This document shows positions 14,051-19,381 of a stretch of 19,381 bases of DNA, piece by piece. Both the position numbers and the translations under genes were made by a program. Origin of the DNA: SZUA-35 sp037969565. Its GTDB lineage: Bacteria; Actinomycetota; Acidimicrobiia; Acidimicrobiales; SZUA-35. A model generated the notes under the pieces. It saw only the letters and a program-made list of their open reading frames with translations. It searched no databases and was not told the DNA's origin. Position 1 is the first letter of the stretch, and each line of letters opens with the position of its first letter. The DNA lies in contig JBBKXQ010000105.1 in NCBI GenBank assembly GCA_037969565.1, positions 1 to 19,381 of the forward strand, written 5' to 3'.

Positions 14051-15142
14051 TTGCTTCGTATCGCCGTTGTCGGTGGATCACTCGGCGGGCTCACCGCGGC
14101 ATGTCTGCTTCGAGAAGCGGGCCACGATGTCACCGTGTACGAACGATCACCGCGACCGCTGGAGCAACGGGGAGCCGGCATCGGCCTCCTGGAGGCCACC
14201 TCGCGCTATCTCGTCGGCCGAACAGCGATCGAACTGACGGACATCAGCATTGTTTATCGGCACCTGATGGATCGTTGGGGCAACGAGCGCTACCGACTCG
14301 GACACGACATGGTGTCGTTCGAGCAGTCCGATTCCAGTGTTGTTGTTCTCTTCGCCAACGGTGAACGCGAGGAATTCGAGCTCTTGGTCTGTGCCGACGG
14401 AGTGGGATCGACTGCTCGTCAGCAGTTGCTGCCGAACGCGGCTTCGGCCTACGCCGGTTATGTGGCGTGGCGAGGCATGGTGCCGGAGTCCGATCTCCCG
14501 CCCGAGATCGCAATGGAACTCACCGATGCCATCACCTACCACGTCTACGCCAACAGTCATATCCTCGTGTATCCGATCCCAGGCCTCGATGGCTCGGTCG
14601 TCCGCGGCGAGCGACTGATCAACTTCGTCTGGTATCGCAACTACCTGGAAGGACCCGAGTTCGATGAGTTGATGACCGATCGTCACGGTGATCGACGCGA
14701 CCTTTCACTGCCACCGGGTGCAGCCGCCGACCACCACACTGCCGAACTGCGAGCATCCGCTCGAGCTCACCTTCCTCCACTTCTGGCCAGCGTGGTTGCA
14801 GGAACCGCGGAACCCTTCCTGCAGGTTGTCTACGACATCGAGGTCGACAGGATGGTCTTCGCTCGGGTCGTGTTGCTGGGCGACGCTGCGTTCGCTGTCC
14901 GCCCTCATGCTGCAGCCGGCACCGCCAAAGCGGCCGAAGACGGTTGGGTGCTGGTTGATTCGCTCGGAAGTAGTGCGTCCGTGCCAGAAGCGCTGGCCGC
15001 TTGGGAATCGAAGCAGATTGCCCTCGGCCGAGATCTGTTGGAGCGGACCCGTCGTATCGGTCGCCGATCCCAGATCGACAACACGTGGATACCGGGCGAC
15101 CCGGAGTTCATCTTCGGTCTTCACCAACCGGGAGATCAATGA
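14051..15142 (+). CDS. FAD-dependent monooxygenase (PHBH fold, DHPH-like)
   Basis: A 363-residue flavoprotein hydroxylase. The likely start is TTG at 14051 (LLRIAVVGGSLGGLTAACLL), because the FAD-binding strand normally begins within a few residues; the open frame back to GTG 14006 runs through the remnant gene's coding frame. The Rossmann dinucleotide motif G8-G-S-L-G-G13 is followed by acidic strand end VTVYERSP and RGAGIGLLEA. The second FAD motif, GDAAFAVRPHAAAGTAKAAEDG, starts at Gly277-Asp278. The R-P-H-x-A-A-G-x-A-K-A-A pattern recalls 2,6-dihydroxypyridine 3-monooxygenase and related NAD(P)H aromatic hydroxylases. It is slightly short for that group. There is no ribosome site, so translation may rely on readthrough coupling or a leaderless transcript. 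It overlaps the DUF3500 gene by ATGA. Confidence 0.85.
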   Translation: MLRIAVVGGSLGGLTAACLLREAGHDVTVYERSPRPLEQRGAGIGLLEATSRYLVGRTAIELTDISIVYRHLMDRWGNERYRLGHDMVSFEQSDSSVVVLFANGEREEFELLVCADGVGSTARQQLLPNAASAYAGYVAWRGMVPESDLPPEIAMELTDAITYHVYANSHILVYPIPGLDGSVVRGERLINFVWYRNYLEGPEFDELMTDRHGDRRDLSLPPGAAADHHTAELRASARAHLPPLLASVVAGTAEPFLQVVYDIEVDRMVFARVVLLGDAAFAVRPHAAAGTAKAAEDGWVLVDSLGSSASVPEALAAWESKQIALGRDLLERTRRIGRRSQIDNTWIPGDPEFIFGLHQPGDQ

Positions 15143-16254
15143 CCACCAACGTGGCGGCTGCGATGGCCGAAGCCGCCAGTGCCCTGTTGGCACTCCTCGA
15201 CAACGAGCAGCGGGCCGCCGCCACCTGGCCGTTTCCGTCGGACCAAGAGCGCCGCCTGTGGTTCTACACACCAACCGACCACGGCGGATTGCCGATTGCG
15301 ATGATGTCCCCGCAGCAGCAGCGAGCGACCCATCGATTGTTGGCAACAGGACTCTCAACAGCCGGTTATGTGACGGCGGCCGCGATCATGGGCCTCGAGA
15401 ACGTGCTCGACTACACCGAAGGCTGGACCGCTGGGTTCGAGCGAGCCCGCGGTCGTGATCCCTTGCTCTACTACGTGTCTCTCTTCGGAACACCGGGCGA
15501 CAACCCGTGGGGGTGGCGCTTCGGTGGCCACCACATCTCGCTGCACTACACCGTCGTCGACGGGCGAGTCGTCGCGGCAACTCCCAACTTCCTCGGAGCC
15601 GACCCGGCGACGAGTGCGTTGCTCGGCCCGCATCTGCACCGCCCGTTGGCCGGCGTCGAAGATCTCGGTCTCGAGTTGATGCGTTCGTTCGACCAGGAGC
15701 AACACCGGCGAGCAACGATCTCGTCGATCCCTCCGTCGGACCTCGTTGGATCAAATCGAACGGTCTTGACCGAAGGCGACCGGCCGATGTCGCTCACCGA
15801 CATCTGGCGTCGGCGCTTCGAGGGTGATCTGGGCCGAGCGATGGCCACGACACAGAGTCGAGCCGACACTGATCTCGGAATCGAGGAGCCTCACCTCGAT
15901 GCGCTGAGCTTCACTCATATTCCGAAGGGTCTGATCTCGACGAAGTTGACCGCGGATCAGCGTGAGCTCCTCTGGGCGCTGCTCGATTGTTATCTGCATC
16001 GTCTGCCCGATGAGCTCGCCGACGAGCAGAAGTCGAAGGTCGCGGCGTCGTTCGACTTCCTCCATGTCGCGTGGGCCGGTGGCTCCGAACGAGGCCAACC
16101 GCATTACTACCGGCTCCATGGTGGCGATCACTTCGTCGAGTACGACAACACGCAGCGTGGGGCGAACCACATCCATTCGGTTTGGCGTGACCTGTCGACC
16201 GACTTCGGCGGAGATGCCCTGGCCGCGCACTACGCCGCCGACCATCGCTCCTGA
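15139..16254 (+). CDS. DUF3500 domain protein
   Basis: A 371-residue protein spanning the whole DUF3500 family length. The ATG at 15139 overlaps the monooxygenase stop and follows GGGAG. Family landmarks: WPFPSDQERRLWFYTP near 30-45, a long helical segment LLATGLSTAGYVTAAAIMGL, then YYVSLFGTPG and WGWRFGGHHISLHYTVVDG (about 121-138), and a C-terminal FDFLHVAWAGG with HYYRLHGGDHFVEYDN. The His-rich, strongly conserved core (GGHHxSLHYT, HGGDHF) hints at a metal or substrate site. The function of the family is not established. No signal peptide is seen. Coupling to the flavin hydroxylase suggests both act on the same compound; that is inference. Confidence 0.88.
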   Translation: MTTNVAAAMAEAASALLALLDNEQRAAATWPFPSDQERRLWFYTPTDHGGLPIAMMSPQQQRATHRLLATGLSTAGYVTAAAIMGLENVLDYTEGWTAGFERARGRDPLLYYVSLFGTPGDNPWGWRFGGHHISLHYTVVDGRVVAATPNFLGADPATSALLGPHLHRPLAGVEDLGLELMRSFDQEQHRRATISSIPPSDLVGSNRTVLTEGDRPMSLTDIWRRRFEGDLGRAMATTQSRADTDLGIEEPHLDALSFTHIPKGLISTKLTADQRELLWALLDCYLHRLPDELADEQKSKVAASFDFLHVAWAGGSERGQPHYYRLHGGDHFVEYDNTQRGANHIHSVWRDLSTDFGGDALAAHYAADHRS

Positions 16255-16363
16255 CGAGGGTCGCCCTTCGATCCGCAATGTTGCTCCGACGATTCAGGGA
16301 TCCCGTCGCCAGCACCAACGCCTAGCATTTGGGTCGCCCGCACCGGCTTACGAGGACCGTCGA

Positions 16364-17317
16364 ATGACCGAGAGCCCAAACACGACGCCTGCCTCGAGCC
16401 CGCACGGGGACGACTCTTCGTGGACACCCCCGCCGGTCGACCTCGAGTCGGTGAAGACGGGAGACATGCCGGGCGACAAGATCCAGATCAGCCAGTCACA
16501 CATCGACATGGCCAACACCGTCTTTCCCCACCTGGTGCAGGAGCTGTCGAAGCTCGGCGGCGGTCGAATCGTCGTGTCGGTCTACGGAGGGTCCGGAGTC
16601 GGCAAATCGGAGCTCGGGTCGGTGCTCGGGTTCTACTGTCAGCAGCGGGGCTTCGCCCCCTACGTTCTCTCGGGCGACAACTATCCGCATCGGATTCCAG
16701 AGCTCAACGATCTCGAGCGACTGTCGGTGTTCAGAAATGCCGCGCTACGCGCTTTTGCGATGGATCCGGAGTTCTCCGACGCTCGGATGGATGAGCTCCA
16801 CGAACTTTGGCCTTCGATGGACGACATGAGATCGAGCCTGGCCGAAGACGTTTCGCCGCTGGGGGTGTACTACCGAGCCGGGCGGGACGCGCTGGATGGG
16901 TACCTGGGCAGTGAACAGGAGACCGACTTTGCGATGGTGAACAGCATCATTCAGTCGTTCAAGAACGGCGAGGACGCAATCAACCTGAAGCGGATGGGGC
17001 GCTCTAGCGACGACATCCGCTACGAATCGGTGGACTTCTCGGATGTTCGAGTGCTCATTGTCGAATGGACTCATGGCAACAATCCACTGCTTCACGGTGT
17101 CGACTACCCGATCTTCCTGTTCAGCACGCCGGGCGAGACACTCGCACATCGGCTGGCTCGAGGGCGCGACAAGAACACCGACAGTCCGATGATCGGCCTC
17201 GTGTTGGGCCTCGAGCACGAGAAACTGATCAGTCAGGCCGATCGCGCTGCGCTGATCCTCTCCAAGAGCGGTGAGCTTCTGCCTTTCGCCGAGTTGCAAC
17301 GGCGGATCGCGGAATGA
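16364..17317 (+). CDS. P-loop kinase of adenylylsulfate-kinase-like type, unknown substrate
   Basis: A 317-residue ATP-binding protein. ATG at 16364 has GAGGA 8 bases upstream; the longer open frame runs antiphase through DUF3500 and is rejected. Residues 1-35 are a Pro/Ser/Thr-rich tail. The Walker A loop is G75-G-S-G-V-G-K81-S82 in VVSVYGGSGVGKSELG, followed by YVLSGDNYPHRIPELNDLER (Asp105 placed like the substrate-side acid of small kinases), and strand VLIVEWTHGNNPLL with Glu234. A later R-x-A-R-G-R-D-K block (about 265-272) may be the lid. Database relatives are often labelled adenylylsulfate kinase or uridine kinase, but there is no sulfate-assimilation gene nearby. The gene overlaps the GH13 phosphorylase by ATGA, so a sugar, sugar acid or related glycoside is a more likely phosphoryl acceptor. 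That substrate is inference only. Confidence 0.83.
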   Translation: MTESPNTTPASSPHGDDSSWTPPPVDLESVKTGDMPGDKIQISQSHIDMANTVFPHLVQELSKLGGGRIVVSVYGGSGVGKSELGSVLGFYCQQRGFAPYVLSGDNYPHRIPELNDLERLSVFRNAALRAFAMDPEFSDARMDELHELWPSMDDMRSSLAEDVSPLGVYYRAGRDALDGYLGSEQETDFAMVNSIIQSFKNGEDAINLKRMGRSSDDIRYESVDFSDVRVLIVEWTHGNNPLLHGVDYPIFLFSTPGETLAHRLARGRDKNTDSPMIGLVLGLEHEKLISQADRAALILSKSGELLPFAELQRRIAE

Positions 17318-19038
17318 CGGACTTGCGACGCCGAGCCGGCGGCGATCGATTGCCCGGCGGCGTCATGCTGAACGCCTATCCCGACAGCTGCGGCGGATCC
17401 TTGTCCGCAATGGTGGAATTGCTTGGTCCTGGCCGTCCGCTCGACGACGCGTTCTCGCTCTTCTACATTCTGCCGTCGCTCTACAACTCGGATCTCGACC
17501 GTGGCTTCTCGGTCGTCGATTACGGCATCAACAATGTCATCGCAACAGAGCACGATCTGGGCGACCTTCGAGCGCTCGGTCTCGAACTGAAGCTCGACTT
17601 CGTCTTGAACCACATCTCGGTCCAGTCGCCGCAGTTCCGAGACCTCTTGAAGCACGGTGACGAGTCGTCCTACGTCGACTTCTTCGTCGACTGGAATGCG
17701 TTCTGGGAGGGGCAGGGGGAAACGGGGCCCAACGGTTACGTCGTCCCCCGTGAGGAGCACCTGGAGAAGCTCTTCATGAGAAAACCTGGTCTCCCGATTC
17801 TGCGGGTGCCGTTTCCCGATGGATCCAATCGCTACTACTGGAACACGTTCTACCAAGACGTGAGGGTGGAGCCGCCAGCGGCGAAGGATCTGCTGTCGGT
17901 CGAGGGTCTGGCGGAGGAGGGGGCCGAGACGGTCGCTTCGGCCATCGCTGCCGGTGTACGGAGCGGCACGCGGATCGAGGACGTCGATTTCGGCGCTTAC
18001 GGCCACCTTCGTTCCGAGATCATCCAGCGAATCGAGCGAGACCACACGCACTACCTCGGCCAGATGGATCTGAATGCGAAATCGGAAGGGGTGTGGGAGT
18101 ACTACGACCAGTGCTTTCAGCAGATGCGGGGCTACGGGGCCACGATCATTCGCCTCGATGCGTTCGCCTACCTTGACAAACAAGTTGGCTCGAGCAACTT
18201 CTTCAATGAGCCCGGCACATGGCAACACCTCGATCGGCTGAAGGGGATGGCTGATGCGCACGGCCTCGTGCTTCTACCCGAGATCCATTCCCGTCACGAC
18301 GAGGGCATCCATGCGAAGCTGGCCGCCAACGGGTTCGCGATCTACGATTTCTTCTTTCCGGGGTTGGTGATCGACGCCCTCGAGAGGGGACGGAACGGCC
18401 ATCTGCTGGAGTGGATTGGGGAAATCGTGGAGAACGACTTCCTCACCGTCAACATGCTGGGCTGCCACGACGGCATTCCGGTGTTGGACGTGAAGGGCTT
18501 GCTCGGGGATCCAGCGATCGAGGAACTGATCGGGGTCATTCTCGATCGTGGTGGGATGGTGAAGAACCTCTACGGGCCTGATGGGAAGACCATCTCGTAC
18601 TACCAGGTGAACGCCACGTTCTTCAGCGCGCTGGGGGAAGACGAACGCAAGCTACTGCTGGCACGGGCGATCCAGATGTTCATGCCAGGGGTGCCCGAAG
18701 TCTGGTACCTCGATCTGTTCTCCGGAACGAATGATCAGAAGGCAGCCGAAGCAGGTGGCCACAAGGAGATCAATCGAACCAATCTCTCCGCCTCGGAGAT
18801 CGAGTCGAAGTTGCAAGAATCGATCGTTCAGCGCCAGCTCGTACTCCTGAGGTTCCGCAACAGCTTCCCCGCATTCGGATCCGAATCGACGCTGGTCATC
18901 GGAGACTGCGACGAGAGCCAGTTGGATCTCACCTGGACCGGTAACGGGTGCTCGGCTTCGCTTCGGGCCCACCTGGGGACGCTCGACTTCGAGGTCACAT
19001 ACGAAGACGGAACCGACCAACGAACGCTTCCGCTCTGA
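17314..19038 (+). CDS. GH13_18 sucrose-phosphorylase-like enzyme with insertion
   Basis: A 574-residue (beta/alpha)8 glycoside phosphorylase-like enzyme. The ATG at 17314 overlaps the kinase stop. It follows the sucrose phosphorylase plan: VMLNAYPDSCGGSLSAMVEL at the start of the barrel, LDFVLNHISVQSPQFRDLL, KPGLPILRVPF, nucleophile Asp282 in IIRLDAFAYLDKQVG, acid/base Glu323 in LLPEIHSRHD and transition-state Asp386 in LGCHDGIPVLDVKG; the later FMPGVPEVWYLDLFSGTND matches the phosphorylase C-terminal half. Residues about 183-248 are an extra block of about 65 residues between strand TFYQDV and YLGQMDLN, missing from classical sucrose phosphorylase (about 500 residues). Expected reaction is reversible phosphorolysis of an alpha-glucoside to glucose 1-phosphate, as known for sucrose, sucrose 6-phosphate, glucosylglycerol or glucosylglycerate enzymes of this subfamily. 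Which glucoside cannot be told. No signal peptide: cytoplasmic. Confidence 0.88.
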   Translation: MTDLRRRAGGDRLPGGVMLNAYPDSCGGSLSAMVELLGPGRPLDDAFSLFYILPSLYNSDLDRGFSVVDYGINNVIATEHDLGDLRALGLELKLDFVLNHISVQSPQFRDLLKHGDESSYVDFFVDWNAFWEGQGETGPNGYVVPREEHLEKLFMRKPGLPILRVPFPDGSNRYYWNTFYQDVRVEPPAAKDLLSVEGLAEEGAETVASAIAAGVRSGTRIEDVDFGAYGHLRSEIIQRIERDHTHYLGQMDLNAKSEGVWEYYDQCFQQMRGYGATIIRLDAFAYLDKQVGSSNFFNEPGTWQHLDRLKGMADAHGLVLLPEIHSRHDEGIHAKLAANGFAIYDFFFPGLVIDALERGRNGHLLEWIGEIVENDFLTVNMLGCHDGIPVLDVKGLLGDPAIEELIGVILDRGGMVKNLYGPDGKTISYYQVNATFFSALGEDERKLLLARAIQMFMPGVPEVWYLDLFSGTNDQKAAEAGGHKEINRTNLSASEIESKLQESIVQRQLVLLRFRNSFPAFGSESTLVIGDCDESQLDLTWTGNGCSASLRAHLGTLDFEVTYEDGTDQRTLPL

Positions 19039-19075
19039 ATTTTCCCAGGGTTGATTGCTCGGACGAGGATTCGGG

Positions 19076-19381
19076 TCAGCTCACTCTGAGTTCGGCGACG
19101 ATTTCGTCGCCGTCACGTTCGGTGGTCTCGATGAAACCGAGGTCGAAATAAAGCGTTCGGGCGGCGTCGTTCGCGGGAGCGATGCTGAGTCGGACGATTC
19201 GATGACCGGCAGAACGCCCCTGATCGATGAGATTTCGGATCGTGGCACGCCCGTACCCCTTGCGCTGCTCGGCGATGTCGATCACCAGGCCGCCGATCCA
19301 GAAGGAGCCGTCCTCGTCGACCGCAGTCATCACGAAGCCCACAACCGGTGCGGCATCGTCGGACCCGTGTTCTGTCGGCGA
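19076..19381 (-). CDS. GNAT-family N-acetyltransferase (N-terminus beyond window)
   Basis: The minus-strand frame is open from the right edge to TGA at 19076-19078, giving the last 101 residues. The acetyl-CoA pyrophosphate loop is QRKGYGRATIRNLI (Q/R-x-x-G-x-G/A), preceded by strand FWIGGLVIDIAE and followed by VRLSIAPANDAARTLYFDLG and FIETTERDGDEIVAEL, the usual GNAT order of motifs A and B. The N-terminal strands are missing because the window ends. An internal GTG could serve as a start, but the frame continues upstream as plausible protein. Acceptor unknown. It converges with the GH13 gene across 37 bp with no clear terminator. Confidence 0.85.
   Translation of the reverse strand, partial: SPTEHGSDDAAPVVGFVMTAVDEDGSFWIGGLVIDIAEQRKGYGRATIRNLIDQGRSAGHRIVRLSIAPANDAARTLYFDLGFIETTERDGDEIVAELRVS

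Noticed and set aside
15962..16363. Upstream extension of the kinase frame to 451 residues
   Set aside because: It overlaps DUF3500 in another frame and is Ser/Arg/Thr-rich shadow sequence. ATG 16364 has a proper ribosome site.
16364..17317. Calling the kinase adenylylsulfate kinase (cysC)
   Set aside because: Only the P-loop and general fold support it; it is longer than CysC and sits with a glucoside phosphorylase, not with sulfate assimilation genes.

Overview
The window looks like a chromosomal stretch of a high-GC actinomycete, probably from the Acidimicrobiia (Ilumatobacter-like). That placement is an inference from GC-rich codon use, many ATGA translational overlaps, sparse Shine-Dalgarno sites and the gene families present (long actinobacterial arylsulfatase, DUF1345, DUF3500, pirin). 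I see no rRNA, tRNA, CRISPR array, transposase or integrase.

Layout. 1-797 (-): start of a secreted DUF4214-repeat protein that runs off the left edge. 910-1238 (+): broken ACT-domain gene. 1239-1876: long gene-poor stretch with several inverted repeats. 1877-2452 (+): cupredoxin lipoprotein with a complete type-1 copper site. 2505-2640 (-): fragment of a lost gene. 2720-3346 (-): uncharacterised two-repeat protein, divergent from a four-gene operon at 3541-8242 (+): TetR regulator, type I arylsulfatase, metallo-beta-lactamase-fold hydrolase of the AtsA/RNase Z type, and haloalkane dehalogenase. The first three overlap by ATGA. 8257-8842 (-): a YdeI-like tail fragment and a MarR regulator. 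The MarR gene is divergent from a pirin gene (8906-9628, +), with an 18-bp palindrome between them. 9625-10309: scrambled region with a micro-ORF, a small membrane protein with a doubtful 5' end, and a TetR-family C-terminal remnant. 10393-11052 (+): DUF1345 membrane protein, facing an alpha/beta hydrolase (11143-11982, -) across a strong hairpin. 12166-13770 (+): ThDP-dependent enzyme. 13850-14045 (+): frameshifted remnant. 14051-16254 (+): coupled FAD monooxygenase and DUF3500 pair. 16364-19038 (+): coupled P-loop kinase and GH13 sucrose-phosphorylase-like pair. 19076-19381 (-): GNAT acetyltransferase running off the right edge.

Function. Two units stand out. The TetR operon carries two unrelated sulfatase-type folds plus a dehalogenase, which suggests regulated removal of sulfate ester and halide groups from an organic substrate. 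The kinase/GH13 pair looks like an uncharacterised phosphorylase system: the GH13 protein keeps its catalytic triad but has an insertion of about 65 residues before the nucleophile strand, and it is translationally coupled to a kinase of unknown substrate. A third theme is gene decay: at least five truncated or frameshifted remnants lie between intact genes. This could be real genome erosion or, for single-base shifts, sequence error.
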